Of a DNA stretch of 64,000 bases, positions 33,866 through 42,414 are shown one piece after another. The DNA comes from Bradyrhizobium erythrophlei (lineage in GTDB: Bacteria > Pseudomonadota > Alphaproteobacteria > Rhizobiales > Xanthobacteraceae), in contig NZ_LT670818.1 in NCBI RefSeq assembly GCF_900129505.1, positions 2,542,001 to 2,606,000 on the forward strand. Direction: 5' to 3'. Position 1 is the first letter of the stretch, and the number at the start of each line of letters is the position of its first letter. Below the pieces are notes generated by a model. That model worked only from the letters and a program-made list of their open reading frames with translations, made no database searches and was not told where the DNA came from. A program made the translations under genes and the position numbers.

Positions 33866-34409
33866 ATATGCGGGTGACCCGGTGGTCCGGCCCGGTCTCC
33901 CAGTACCAATCGGAGGCCGTTTCGGCATAATCACGCAAGCGCTGCTCGCCAAGGGCCTCCTCGGCCCGCCTGCGGTCCTCGATGTCGGTGGACGACCCGT
34001 ACCATTTGACAATGTTGCCCGACTCATCGCGCAACGGCACGGCTTGGAACAAGAACCAGCGATATTCACCATCGAAGCGCCGGAGCCTGGCTTCAAGCCC
34101 GCCCGGCATGCCTGATTCCCATATTGCGGCCCACTTCACCAACATGCCCTTCTCGTCGTCAGGATGAAAAGCGCGAGGCCAGCCAGTTTCGGCCTGGTCA
34201 AGTGAGAGGCCCGTGTAGTCGAGGGCTGTTTGATTGAGGAAATCGGGGACTCCGTCCGGTCCGGCGCGCCAGACCAGCGTCGGGATTGTGTCGATGACCA
34301 GTCGAAGCCGATCCTCGGACTGCTTGATTTCGTCAAAGGCTTTTTGCAGCGCCTCCCTTGCGAGGTGCTGCTCGGTGACATCGATATGCGTACCTACCAA
34401 CTCGGTCAC
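33866..34409 (-). pseudogene. PAS sensor-kinase fragment
   Basis: About 180 codons from the middle of a multi-PAS sensor. It opens inside a linker (TELVGTHIDVTEQHLAREAL), carries one complete PAS with PAC (LRLVIDTIPTLVWRAGPDGV, then DESGNIVKWYGSSTDIEDRR) and starts another (RDYAETASDWYWETGPDHRV), after which it runs into the recombinase fragment. No kinase domain remains. Both ends are cut, so it is a scrap rather than a gene. Confidence 0.65.
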
Positions 34410-34424
34410 GTCTCCTATCTTAGT

Positions 34425-35360
34425 TCAGTTGACGACGCGCGCGAGCCACGCACGCGCGCCTTGTAGCGTTCTGAAGTCTTCCAGGCTACGAGCCGAGATA
34501 TCGGGATAAGCGCCGGCGGCCATTTCGTTGAGTGCCCGGCCAGGGCCGAGTTCGAAGAAAACGCTCGCTCCGGCTTCCACGCAGCCTTCCAGGCAGTGCG
34601 CCCACTGGACCGTGTGGGAGATCTGTTTGGCCAGCTTGTTCAAGCCGGCTGAGATGTTGACAACAGGAGAACCATCGATCCCGCTAAAGAGACGCACATT
34701 CGGGTCCGGCGCAAGTTTCGTCGGAGTTTGGTCTAAAATTTTGCGGAACTCCGACGAGGCCGCAGCCAGGCGCGGGGTGTGAGAGGCCACGTTCACCGCT
34801 AACCGAACGGCGCGTGCGGCGCCCATCCTTTTTGCGACATCAGCTATGATGTCCAGCGCTACACCGGGGCCGCCGAGAACGAAGGCGTCGCCGGGATTGA
34901 CGATGGCGATCGCTGCATCATGGCGATTGCACAGATCTTCGACAGCGCCATAAGACAAGCCGCGGACGAATAGCAAGCCGTCTCCGGGCCTGCTGGGTGC
35001 GTCCATGGCGTTGGCACGTCGCGATACAAGGTCGAGGGTCATCGTGGCGTCCATCAAGCCCGCGACACTCCAGGCCGCCACTTCGCCCACGCTGTAACCT
35101 GCAATGATCAGCCTGCGAGGCCAAGCACCACGGAGGGTCGCCGTCGCAGCCAGCGCCTGCAACGTACAGAGAATTTGTCCGACGCGGTTCTGGTGCAGAG
35201 TGTCATCGGGATCGGTTTGAACCATTTTGCGTGCGTCGCGTCCGCCGAGTAGGGTCGCTGCGTGAGCAAAGAGGTTCGCGGCTTCCGGTGCGTCGCCGGT
35301 CAAGGCAAACATATTGGACCGCTGTGGCCCCTGTCCGGTGCATAAGACGGCAAGTGTCAT
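34425..35360 (-). CDS. mdcH: Malonate decarboxylase epsilon subunit (malonyl transferase)
   Basis: A 311-residue malonyl-CoA:ACP transacylase-type protein that loads malonyl onto the decarboxylase carrier protein. Motifs: LAVLCTGQGPQRSNMFA, nucleophile elbow IAGYSVGEVAAWS (Ser), RRANAMDAP, catalytic His in AVNVASHTPRLA, and FFELGPGRALNEMA near the end. The start at 35360 (MTLAVLCTG) is favoured; the frame begins two codons earlier at 35369. It is the last gene of the mdc operon, 13 bp after the transporter gene. Confidence 0.9.
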   Translation of the reverse strand: MTLAVLCTGQGPQRSNMFALTGDAPEAANLFAHAATLLGGRDARKMVQTDPDDTLHQNRVGQILCTLQALAATATLRGAWPRRLIIAGYSVGEVAAWSVAGLMDATMTLDLVSRRANAMDAPSRPGDGLLFVRGLSYGAVEDLCNRHDAAIAIVNPGDAFVLGGPGVALDIIADVAKRMGAARAVRLAVNVASHTPRLAAASSEFRKILDQTPTKLAPDPNVRLFSGIDGSPVVNISAGLNKLAKQISHTVQWAHCLEGCVEAGASVFFELGPGRALNEMAAGAYPDISARSLEDFRTLQGARAWLARVVN

Positions 35361-35373
35361 CGACAGCACCTCA

Positions 35374-36321
35374 TTAGGGAAAGAGCACCGCGATGGTGAT
35401 CGCCAGCGTCACAATACTGAACGCGGTGCTCGCGATTACCGTGGAGCCTACTTGGGCCGAGTCCAACCGATAGTTCACCCCGAACAAGATGCCGAAGAAA
35501 CCCGACGGCGCAGCCGCCAGTAGAATGGCTACCTTGGCAATCTCTGAGGGGACCGGAAGCACATGAACGATCGCGGCGACCAGCAGGGGCCGGACCATGT
35601 TGGCCGTCCCGGTCGCTGCTACGACCTGCCGGTCCAGGCGGAGCGACTGGGCCGACAAGATCAGGCCCGTCAGGAACAGCGCCACGCCGCCCGCCGTCTG
35701 TCCGATAAGATCGAGAGAGGCTCCCGCGACGGTACCCAAATTCAATCCGGACAGCGAGAGCAGGATTCCCAGCACGGGGGCTAGGACGACGGGCGTAGTC
35801 AACGCGTGCCGCAGAGCCCGGCGCACCCGTGCGGCAGAGGTCTCGGCATCGTTCTGTCCCTTGCCAACGGACAGTTCGAGCAGCATCAGTGTGATCGGGC
35901 TCACCAGGATCGAACCCGCCGCGAGAGCGACCGCGACGGACACGGTCGCGGTTGGGCCAAGGACCGTACTCGCGATCGGCAGCCCGATCCCAGCATAGTT
36001 CGGAAGTGACACCGTCAGAGCTTGTAGCGCAGCTTCACCTCTGGATCTTCTCAAGGCCCTACGCTCGAAGAAATACCAGAGCAGATAGATAATCAGCATG
36101 ACCGCTCCGAGGATTACGAAGAGCGGCCCTTGCGCCATCATCTCTCCACGCGGGGCAGAGCCGGTCGACGCGAACAGAGAGGCCGGCAGGGCAAAATCCA
36201 TGACGAGGGCGTTGATTTCTCCCACATGATGGTTGTCGATGGTGCGCATTCGCCCGGCGACATAGCCAAGCGCCATAACGAAGAAAATGGGCGCAAGCAC
36301 CGTGAAGATCACCTGCGGCAT
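35374..36321 (-). CDS. mdcF: AEC-family transporter, probable malonate carrier
   Basis: A 315-residue auxin-efflux-carrier-type permease with about ten helices, e.g. MPQVIFTVLAPIFFVMALGY, GAVMLIIYLLWYFFERR, GIGLPIASTVLGPTATVSVA, and the end STAFSIVTLAITIAVLFP. The conserved Asn/Pro-rich crossover is recognisable as LPNYAGIGLPI. AEC proteins encoded in mdc operons (MdcF) are assigned malonate transport; the symbol rests on this context. Start 36321 overlaps the mdcB end by 13 bp. Confidence 0.85.
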   Translation of the reverse strand: MPQVIFTVLAPIFFVMALGYVAGRMRTIDNHHVGEINALVMDFALPASLFASTGSAPRGEMMAQGPLFVILGAVMLIIYLLWYFFERRALRRSRGEAALQALTVSLPNYAGIGLPIASTVLGPTATVSVAVALAAGSILVSPITLMLLELSVGKGQNDAETSAARVRRALRHALTTPVVLAPVLGILLSLSGLNLGTVAGASLDLIGQTAGGVALFLTGLILSAQSLRLDRQVVAATGTANMVRPLLVAAIVHVLPVPSEIAKVAILLAAAPSGFFGILFGVNYRLDSAQVGSTVIASTAFSIVTLAITIAVLFP

Positions 36322-37208
36322 GAGAAGAACTCTGCTTCGCAAGCCTGGATGAAGAGTGTCATCGCGAGAAGGTCTGCCGACCCGCCCGGACTGAGCCGGC
36401 GTGTGACGAACGACTGGTGCACGACGTTAGCCCGCTCGCGCCAGTTGCGTGTACCCACGCCGCCATCATCAAGAAAAACGCGGGCGGCGTACTGGGCATA
36501 GCGGAGGCCGGACATGCCGCCCCGGTGCAGAAGGTTGGTGTCCTCAAGAGAGGCGATCAACGCGAAACAGGCCTGTACGCGGGCTGCTTCTGTGTCGCCT
36601 GGTGCGATCAGGGCGCCCCATTGCAGGGCGGGCAAACCGACCTCATAGACGCTCAGAAAACCTTGAGCGGCCTCTGCTCGCGCACCGCCAGCTCCATAAT
36701 GTCGGCGTGCCTCGCCACCATGGCTGTGCAGCTGCACAGGCCCATCCAAGATATTCCTGCCCCACAGCCTCACCACCACGTCGCCGAGCGACATCGTGGG
36801 ATCGGCCAGCCCGCCTACCTTGGCGCCGGCAGCCGCGCAAAGCAAACCCAATCCGAAGATGGCGCCCCGGTGTGTGTTGATACCCCCGGTCGCGGCGAAC
36901 ATCGCAGCTTCGGCTTCAAGACCGATAATCCTGAGATGCCCCATGCCACGACCCTTGGCACCAGCTTCTGTCAGGGCGTGTAGATAGGGCTTGATTGCGG
37001 CGACGCTGCGCTGGAATGTGCCAAAATTCATATCCGAATGGCTGCCGGAGTCGACATGGCTGACGAGCCCGGGCTTGGGCCAAGTCTCCAACTCGCTCAG
37101 AAGGCACCGGACGGCAATGGCGGCGATGGCCTCTGCCTCATAAGCGTTCGCAAACCTCGCCTCGGTTGGGCCGCTCTGGTCTGAGTGTCGGGCTAGAGCG
37201 GCTGTCAT
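36309..37208 (-). CDS. mdcB: Triphosphoribosyl-dephospho-CoA synthase
   Basis: Makes 2'-(5''-triphosphoribosyl)-3'-dephospho-CoA, precursor of the malonate decarboxylase prosthetic group, from ATP and dephospho-CoA. 299 residues with CitG/MdcB signatures: ELETWPKPGLVSHVDSGSHS, DMNFGTFQRSVAAI, GINTHRGAIFGLGLLCAAAG, EDTNLLHRGGMSGLRYAQ. The start at 37208 overlaps the mdcG stop (ATGA). The order G then B fits a prosthetic-group sub-cassette between structural genes and transporter. Confidence 0.93.
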   Translation of the reverse strand: MTAALARHSDQSGPTEARFANAYEAEAIAAIAVRCLLSELETWPKPGLVSHVDSGSHSDMNFGTFQRSVAAIKPYLHALTEAGAKGRGMGHLRIIGLEAEAAMFAATGGINTHRGAIFGLGLLCAAAGAKVGGLADPTMSLGDVVVRLWGRNILDGPVQLHSHGGEARRHYGAGGARAEAAQGFLSVYEVGLPALQWGALIAPGDTEAARVQACFALIASLEDTNLLHRGGMSGLRYAQYAARVFLDDGGVGTRNWRERANVVHQSFVTRRLSPGGSADLLAMTLFIQACEAEFFSCRR

Positions 37209-37885
37209 GACTGGGTCCCATTGCTGAGGAAGAGGTTCGCGTCGAGCAAGGCGACGCCATCGGTGGTCTTGACCAGCAACTCGCGCGCGCCACTGTGGAG
37301 TTCGCGCCAATTCACGCCCGCACCGTCATCGCGCACTAATTCGCCGTCCAGGCGCATGGGCGCCGTAGCTTCGATTGCAGCAAGATCTGCAGTCAGCCGT
37401 ACAAGATGGCTGCCACAATGGATCGGCAGGAGAAGATCGAGGTCCGAAGTGTCAGTCAGGTAGTCCAATCCTGTGAGTGTGCACCACGCCAGACTGCCGA
37501 AGATTCGCGCCTCCACGCCATACCGGGAAGCCAGGCTCACCACTGCGCCGAGTGTATGCTGCCACCGATTCGGTGCTACGCTGATGGCGGCGCTCAACCC
37601 AGGCGGCGGTGCTGTCGAAACGATATCTTCAGGCTGGATGAGAACCGAAAGCCGTCGTTTGCCGGCGAATGGTGGCAAAGGTAAACCCAACGGCAGCCCG
37701 TCAGCCTCGCCGGGCAGGGTGCGCCGTGCGACGAGAGGCCAGCCCCGATCGACCCACTCGATGACCAGCGGCTCCCCGGCAAGATCGTCTCGCGTCTTAA
37801 GCAACGAGCGCCACGCCGCCGGCGACACGAAGATGAGATCGTGGCGGCGTGGCCTCCGATTATTTTGATTGGAGTGCGAGATCAT
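37205..37885 (-). CDS. mdcG: Malonate decarboxylase holo-ACP synthase
   Basis: Transfers the phosphoribosyl-dephospho-CoA group to the Ser of MdcC. 226 residues: N-terminal PHDLIFV-like start (RRHDLIFVSPAAWRSL), PLVARRTLPGEADGLPLGLP, and a nucleotidyltransferase core GSLAWCTLTGLDYLTDTSDL followed by DLLLP, with the paired Asp needed for metal. The ATG at 37885 lies 26 bp inside the 3' end of mdcE; the extension to 37963 is not needed. Stop overlaps mdcB start. Confidence 0.9.
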   Translation of the reverse strand: MISHSNQNNRRPRRHDLIFVSPAAWRSLLKTRDDLAGEPLVIEWVDRGWPLVARRTLPGEADGLPLGLPLPPFAGKRRLSVLIQPEDIVSTAPPPGLSAAISVAPNRWQHTLGAVVSLASRYGVEARIFGSLAWCTLTGLDYLTDTSDLDLLLPIHCGSHLVRLTADLAAIEATAPMRLDGELVRDDGAGVNWRELHSGARELLVKTTDGVALLDANLFLSNGTQS

Positions 37886-38585
37886 GCACACGCTCCGCGA
37901 TATCAGCCGCCTTCGGGCGTCCCCTACGAGTCTTGCCGAGACGGTCGCGCCGATCGCCACCATCCTGATCGCCGCCGAGCAGCGTCTGAAGCTGCTCTGC
38001 CAGTGAGGTTTTCTCGTCCCAGGTGGAAAGCACCGCGCCCGTCTGAGCCAGGTTGTCCAACCCCGGGGCGAAAACTGGTGTGGACTTGGCCTTCTCCTTG
38101 AGGACGTCGATAGAGAGCTTTGTCACCTTGGACATCGAGGGCAGGTCCATAACCTCCGGCTCGGCCCCCGGTAGCGCCACAAGGACCCGGGTCGCCAATG
38201 CGGTCGCGAGGAAAGCGCCGGCGGCGCTGTGACCGTAAAGCAGGCCCACGGTTTGGCGGCCCTGCATGTCGGCGTAGATCAGGCACTTGGCGAGATGAGC
38301 CAAAAATTCATTCAGTCCTAGAAGCTCGTCGCGTTTGCTCATCCGCTGGCTGTCACTATCTACCAACACTAGAATGGGACCAGTGCCGCCACGCTCCATC
38401 GCATTCAGCACGTGGCGCGACAGACGGATCGCCTCGTCCACGCCGACCGCGGTTCGATCGGCGATGCCGATCACCACCGCGCGGCCACCGGTCTTCAACG
38501 ACCCCGAACCCAGCAACACACCGTCGTAGTTCCTGACGTCGTGGCCTTGCGGAAACAATGAGGCGAGAATGTCATCGAGCGTCAT
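37860..38585 (-). CDS. mdcE: Malonate decarboxylase gamma subunit
   Basis: With MdcD forms the carboxy-lyase that decarboxylates malonyl-S-ACP to acetyl-S-ACP. 241 residues of the carboxyltransferase fold: AVVIGIADRTAVGVDEAIRL, GPILVLVDSDSQRMSKRDEL, LLYGHSAAGAFLATALATRV (oxyanion loop region), and MSKVTKLSIDVLKEKAKSTP. Start 38585 overlaps the mdcD 3' end by 14 bp. The C-terminal tail is somewhat extended (GDRRDRLGKTRRGRPKAADI). Confidence 0.92.
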   Translation of the reverse strand: MTLDDILASLFPQGHDVRNYDGVLLGSGSLKTGGRAVVIGIADRTAVGVDEAIRLSRHVLNAMERGGTGPILVLVDSDSQRMSKRDELLGLNEFLAHLAKCLIYADMQGRQTVGLLYGHSAAGAFLATALATRVLVALPGAEPEVMDLPSMSKVTKLSIDVLKEKAKSTPVFAPGLDNLAQTGAVLSTWDEKTSLAEQLQTLLGGDQDGGDRRDRLGKTRRGRPKAADIAERVHDLALQSK

Positions 38586-39519
38586 AGCGTGGGTCCCCAT
38601 CCCTATTGGCAAGATCGATAAAGTCCGAGGAAGACATGATCGGAACGGCTTCCGCGTCGAAGATGTCTTCGGCCCTCCAGATGTCCATGGCGTCGGCACA
38701 GTCACCGAAGCGTTGGAGGCGTTCCTCCAGGCGAGCCTGCTCGGCTTTGAGAACGTCCAAGCCGAAGCCCGGTACGGATCCGATCAAATGCAGCGTGATG
38801 TTACGGAAGCTCTGTATCGTGTCGTCGACGAAAGCCTCGGCGCCGCCGAGCAAGCGCCGGTGTTTGCCACCCATCGTGCGCCACACCAGCGCGCGATCCT
38901 TGGAGTCGAACTCCTCCACTCCGCGATTGGTCTCGATGACCTCGGGACCGGAGACACTGATGCGGCCCTGTTCGGACACGGCAAGCGCCGAGCAACAGCC
39001 AGCAATCAATCCGCCACCACCGTAGCAGCCCGCCCGGCCACCAATCAGACCGACAATCTTCACACCCGCCATCCGCGCCTCGATGAGCGCGCGCATGATC
39101 TCGGCGATAGCTAATTCGCCGGCATTGGCTTCCTGCAGGCGCACCCCGCCGGTGTCGAACAGAATCAGCACCGGCACCGACTTGGTGTCCCGCGCGGCGC
39201 GTAGAAGGCCTGTCAGCTTGGCGCCGTGAACCTCGCCGAAGGCGCCGCCCATGAAGCGCCCCTCCTGAGCAGCAACGTATATAGGCGTGCCAGCAATCCT
39301 GCCGCGCCCGACGACGATGCCATCGTCGAACTGCGTTGGAAGATCGAACACCCGCAAATGCGGACTCTGTTCACGCTGCTCCGGGCCGATGAACTCTTGG
39401 AAGCTGCCGGCGTCGAGCATCAATCGGACCCGCTGGCGTGCGGATGCCTCGTACCAGCTCACGGTCTTGCTGTTTGCGACGCGCGACACATCCGGCGCCT
39501 CCAATTTTCGAGCGTTCAT
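38572..39519 (-). CDS. mdcD: Malonate decarboxylase beta subunit
   Basis: Carboxyltransferase-fold partner of MdcE. 315 residues starting MNARKLEAPDVSRVANSKTV; motifs SWYEASARQRVRLMLDAGSF, EGRFMGGAFGEVHGAKLTGL, LILFDTGGVRLQEANAGELA, and GRAGCYGGGGLIAGCCSALA, the glycine-rich oxyanion site. The start at 39519 overlaps the mdcC stop (ATGA). Length is normal and the gene looks intact. Confidence 0.93.
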   Translation of the reverse strand: MNARKLEAPDVSRVANSKTVSWYEASARQRVRLMLDAGSFQEFIGPEQREQSPHLRVFDLPTQFDDGIVVGRGRIAGTPIYVAAQEGRFMGGAFGEVHGAKLTGLLRAARDTKSVPVLILFDTGGVRLQEANAGELAIAEIMRALIEARMAGVKIVGLIGGRAGCYGGGGLIAGCCSALAVSEQGRISVSGPEVIETNRGVEEFDSKDRALVWRTMGGKHRRLLGGAEAFVDDTIQSFRNITLHLIGSVPGFGLDVLKAEQARLEERLQRFGDCADAMDIWRAEDIFDAEAVPIMSSSDFIDLANRDGDPRYDAR

Positions 39520-39833
39520 CGATCTTCCTCCTCGATCAGGCGGACGGCCTGTGCCAGGCGCAGGGCGACCGTATCTGGACGCGCACCCCCATCGTTGACG
39601 GAGAGCTTCAAGCCGCCGGGTGAGCGACGCTCGACGAAGTCGGCAACGACCGCTTCCCACACCGCACCGAAGCCTTCAGCCGCGGTGTTGATGTCGACCT
39701 GGCATTCCGTATCGGGCAACAACCGCTCAACCAGGACTTCCAGATTTCCGGAGGCGACAACGCCGATGATGGCCAATGATTTGGAGCCAGCGGCGCGCTC
39801 TTGCGCTTTGTGGCGATAGCTCAGGGTTTCCAT
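39516..39833 (-). CDS. mdcC: Malonate decarboxylase acyl carrier protein (delta subunit)
   Basis: A 105-residue carrier protein holding the 2'-(5''-phosphoribosyl)-3'-dephospho-CoA group. METLSYRHKAQERAAGSKS is followed by IIGVVASGNLEVLVER; Ser28 in VASGNLE is the expected attachment residue. Later signatures: VDINTAAEGFGAVWEAVVAD, DGGARPDTVALRLAQAVRLI. The start is set by ATG 39833 just after the mdcA stop (14-bp gap). Substrate of MdcG and MdcH. Confidence 0.93.
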   Translation of the reverse strand: METLSYRHKAQERAAGSKSLAIIGVVASGNLEVLVERLLPDTECQVDINTAAEGFGAVWEAVVADFVERRSPGGLKLSVNDGGARPDTVALRLAQAVRLIEEEDR

Positions 39834-39846
39834 CGCAGCTTCCTTC

Positions 39847-41493
39847 TCACCAGTTGCGGAATTTGGAGGGCGGCGCATAGAGGCCACCGGACCATCGGAC
39901 GAGATCCTTGATAGAACGTGCCGCTAACAGACTCCTGTCCGCATCGAGCGGATCGATGCCGAGGTCTTCCGGCCGACAGATGACGCCTCGCTCTCGCAGG
40001 CGCCGAACCATCTTCCCATCCCGGCCGCGGCCGACATCGGTGTAGCCCGCCACGCCACGGATCGCCTGCTCGCGCTCATCTTTGTCGCGGCAAAGCAGGA
40101 GATTGGCGATTCCCTCCTCAGTGACGATGTGGGTGACGTCGTCGGCGTAGATCATCAGAGGAGCGAGTTCGAGATTCAGTTTCTCGGCAAGCGTCAGGGC
40201 GTCGAGCTTCTCGACGAACAGTGGGACGTTCTTGTCGCCGAAGGTCTCGCCGATCTGCACGACCAGCTTGCGGCCGCGCCGCAGGGGTGGCGGGCCGTCG
40301 GGGTCGGCCTCCTTGCCCGCCTGCAGCCAGGGCGCGCTCGGATGGCGGCGTCCCCGAGCATCAGAGCCCATATTTGGCGCCCCGCCGAAGCCAGCAATGC
40401 GCGAGGTGGTCACGGTGGAGGAATTCCCCTGCAGGTCGATCTGCAGGGTGGAGCCGATGAACATGTCGCAAGCGTAGAGCCCGGCGACCTGGCAGAACGC
40501 GCGGTTCGAACGCAGCGCGCCGTCGGGGCCAGTGAAGTAGATGTCCGAACGGGCGCGGATGTAGTCGTCCATCCCCACTTCCGATCCGAAGGAGTGGATC
40601 TGCTCCACCCAGCCGGACTCGATCGCCGGGATTAGCGCGGGGTGCGGATTGAGCGCAAGGTGTGTAGCTACCTTGCCCTTCAATCCCAGCCGTTCGCCGT
40701 AAGTAGGCAGCAAAAGTTCGATCGCCGCTGTGTTGAACCCGATCCCGTGGTTCAGCCGCTTGACACCATAGCGTGCGTAAATGCCTTTGATTGCCAGCAT
40801 GGCGGTAAGGATCTGGCCCTCGGTGATGGCGCCTGGATCGCGCGTGAACAGAGGCTCGACAAAGAAGGGTTTGTCCGCATTCACGACGAAATGCACGCGG
40901 TCACCCGGAATGTCGACGCGTGGCACTTTGTCCACGATCTCGTTGACCTGTGCGATGACCAAGCCATCTTTGAAGGCGGTTGCCTCAACGACCGTCGGTG
41001 TGTCTTCGGTGTTGGGCCCGGTATAGAGATTGCCATTTCGGTCCGCGCTGACCGCCGCGATCAGGGCGACATGCGGTGTCAGGTCGATAAAATAACGCCC
41101 GAACAGCTCAAGATAGGTGTGCACCGCCCCCAGCTCGATTTTGCCGCCGAACAGCATCTTGGCGATGCGCGCCGACTGCGGGCCGGAATAGGAATAATCG
41201 AGCCTGCGCGCGATGCCCTTCTCGAATACATCGAGATGCTCGGGCAGCACGACACCTGACTGGACCATATGAAGATCGTGGATCTTGGCGGGATCGACGT
41301 CGGCGAGCGCAGAGGCGAGGACGTCCGCTTGTTTCTGGTTGTCGCCCTCCAGACAGACGCGGTCGGCGGGCCGAATCACCGCTTCAAGGAAATTCGGCAG
41401 ATCCACGACTTCGATAGTCTTGCCCGAAGCGTACCTGCGTCCATCGGCGAGGCGCTCCGCCAGGGTAGTCTTTTGTGCGTTCCAGCTCTTCAT
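39847..41493 (-). CDS. mdcA: Malonate decarboxylase alpha subunit
   Basis: Acetyl-S-ACP:malonate ACP transferase, first gene of the operon. 548 residues, normal length. CoA-transferase-like signatures: CLEGDNQKQADVLASALADV, LHMVQSGVVLPEHLDVFEKG, GRYFIDLTPHVALIAAVSAD, ITEGQILTAMLAIKGIYARY, LQGNSSTVTTSRIAGFGGAP NMGSD-type loop. The start MKSWNAQKTTLAERL at 41493 fits the family. AGAGA lies upstream. The operon regulator (MdcR/MdcY type) is not adjacent; the DNA upstream contains gene fragments, so the native promoter may have been replaced. Confidence 0.95.
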   Translation of the reverse strand: MKSWNAQKTTLAERLADGRRYASGKTIEVVDLPNFLEAVIRPADRVCLEGDNQKQADVLASALADVDPAKIHDLHMVQSGVVLPEHLDVFEKGIARRLDYSYSGPQSARIAKMLFGGKIELGAVHTYLELFGRYFIDLTPHVALIAAVSADRNGNLYTGPNTEDTPTVVEATAFKDGLVIAQVNEIVDKVPRVDIPGDRVHFVVNADKPFFVEPLFTRDPGAITEGQILTAMLAIKGIYARYGVKRLNHGIGFNTAAIELLLPTYGERLGLKGKVATHLALNPHPALIPAIESGWVEQIHSFGSEVGMDDYIRARSDIYFTGPDGALRSNRAFCQVAGLYACDMFIGSTLQIDLQGNSSTVTTSRIAGFGGAPNMGSDARGRRHPSAPWLQAGKEADPDGPPPLRRGRKLVVQIGETFGDKNVPLFVEKLDALTLAEKLNLELAPLMIYADDVTHIVTEEGIANLLLCRDKDEREQAIRGVAGYTDVGRGRDGKMVRRLRERGVICRPEDLGIDPLDADRSLLAARSIKDLVRWSGGLYAPPSKFRNW

Positions 41494-41644
41494 TCCTGAT
41501 CTCTCTTATTCTAGTGGCTTTCTTCCGCGGTCATGCCGCGATCGTATCGCCATGGTGCAGCCTCCAACCACTGATCCGTGCAAGAACGCCCTCGGCCTGG
41601 GGTATGCGGATCCCACGATGGATTTGCCTCATTTCGATGCCCTG
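41494..41644. promoter_or_regulatory. Probable promoter region of the mdc operon
   Basis: The only non-coding DNA before mdcA is about 150 bases between its start and the cytochrome b561 remnant. I cannot pick out a convincing -35/-10 pair. Expression of the 7-kb operon must start here or be driven from genes further right. Confidence 0.4.
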
Positions 41645-41847
41645 CTACGCCATGACGCCATACTCTCGAACACTCCATCGCGGCGGATCAGGCCGTGGAA
41701 AAGGGCTGCACCGAAATGGGCGAGGAACGTGAAGAAGAGCAAATAAGCGAGATAGGTGTGCAGGGATCGCAACCACGCATACAGCGCGACGTTGTGTGGC
41801 AGGATCGAGGGTAGCTGAAGCGGCCCGTAGAGTACGATCGGGTAACG
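41645..41847 (-). pseudogene. Cytochrome b561 C-terminal fragment
   Basis: In one minus frame these bases encode RYPIVLYGPLQLPSILPH, then NVALYAWLRSLHTYLAYLLF, FTFLAHFGAALFHGLIRRDG, VFESMASWR, stop. This is the last quarter of a cytochrome b561-type protein, with the haem-ligand His in the LHTYLAY helix. The N-terminal three quarters are missing and the fragment is fused to the first 21 codons of a TetR-type gene. It is silent scrap upstream of mdcA. Confidence 0.7.
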
Positions 41848-42302
41848 TTAGTGCCTCGCCCAATGCTCTTTCGTTGCCTCCACGAGCTGGTCGCGCTTCG
41901 ACGGCTTAGGCATCCGGTCGCCTCTTGCCTGATCGACGCAGCAGGAAAGCGCGGGAGGTTCGGTTCCACCTCGTGGAAGACGAATAGGATGTCCTGAGGC
42001 GCGAGGTGTAGGCGCTCGCCGAACAGTCTGACCGCTTCGTCCGCAAGGGTGGCGGCGGTTCCTGTCGACCTCCCGCTGGAGATGACTACCTCAACGACCA
42101 TGAACCGATCGGTTCTGTCCGTTGCGTAGTCGGGGAAGCGGGGATCTACCAGAAGGTCATCCCGGTCGACCTCGAGAAAGCGGTGAAAGCGGTCGGCTCG
42201 GTGATAGCCGGCGACCACCTGGGCTTCTAACATTGCCTCCGATAAGCGGGACTTGTCGGCGGCGCTGAGGCCGCGCCGGACGGTGAAGGTTACAAACGGC
42301 AT
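41688..42302 (-). CDS. Tautomerase-superfamily protein, C-terminus run on into fragments
   Basis: The start at 42302 gives MPFVTFTVRRGLSAADKSRL with an N-terminal Pro after Met, the catalytic base of the 4-oxalocrotonate tautomerase superfamily. The core covers about 130 residues: VAGYHRADRFHRFLEVDRDD, DRTDRFMVVEVVISSGRST, EAVRLFGERLHLAPQDILFV, VEPNLPRFPAASIRQEA. After that the frame reads through the TetR stub and b561 fragment to 41688, adding about 65 foreign residues. The natural stop was probably near 41910. A decayed paralogue is at 5680-6070. Activity may persist since Pro1 and the core are intact. Confidence 0.7.
   Translation of the reverse strand: MPFVTFTVRRGLSAADKSRLSEAMLEAQVVAGYHRADRFHRFLEVDRDDLLVDPRFPDYATDRTDRFMVVEVVISSGRSTGTAATLADEAVRLFGERLHLAPQDILFVFHEVEPNLPRFPAASIRQEATGCLSRRSATSSWRQRKSIGRGTNVTRSYSTGRFSYPRSCHTTSRCMRGCDPCTPISLICSSSRSSPISVQPFSTA
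41848..41913 (-). pseudogene. TetR-family regulator N-terminal stub
   Basis: An ATG at 41913 opens MPKPSKRDQLVEATKE, the typical first helix of TetR regulators, but after about 16 codons the homology ends (HWARH, stop) where the b561 fragment begins. The same ATGCCTAAGCC start is seen at the end of the decayed tautomerase copy at 5680, so a tautomerase-tetR pair was ancestral. Confidence 0.6.
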
Positions 42303-42414
42303 CTCCAGTCTCCACGGTTTAGGATGTACCAATTGCGTTGATGCGCTGAGTGCGCGCACGCCTTGGCCGCCATCCTGCAATTTGAGAGGCACACCGCCCC
42401 CGCCGGCGAAGTCG

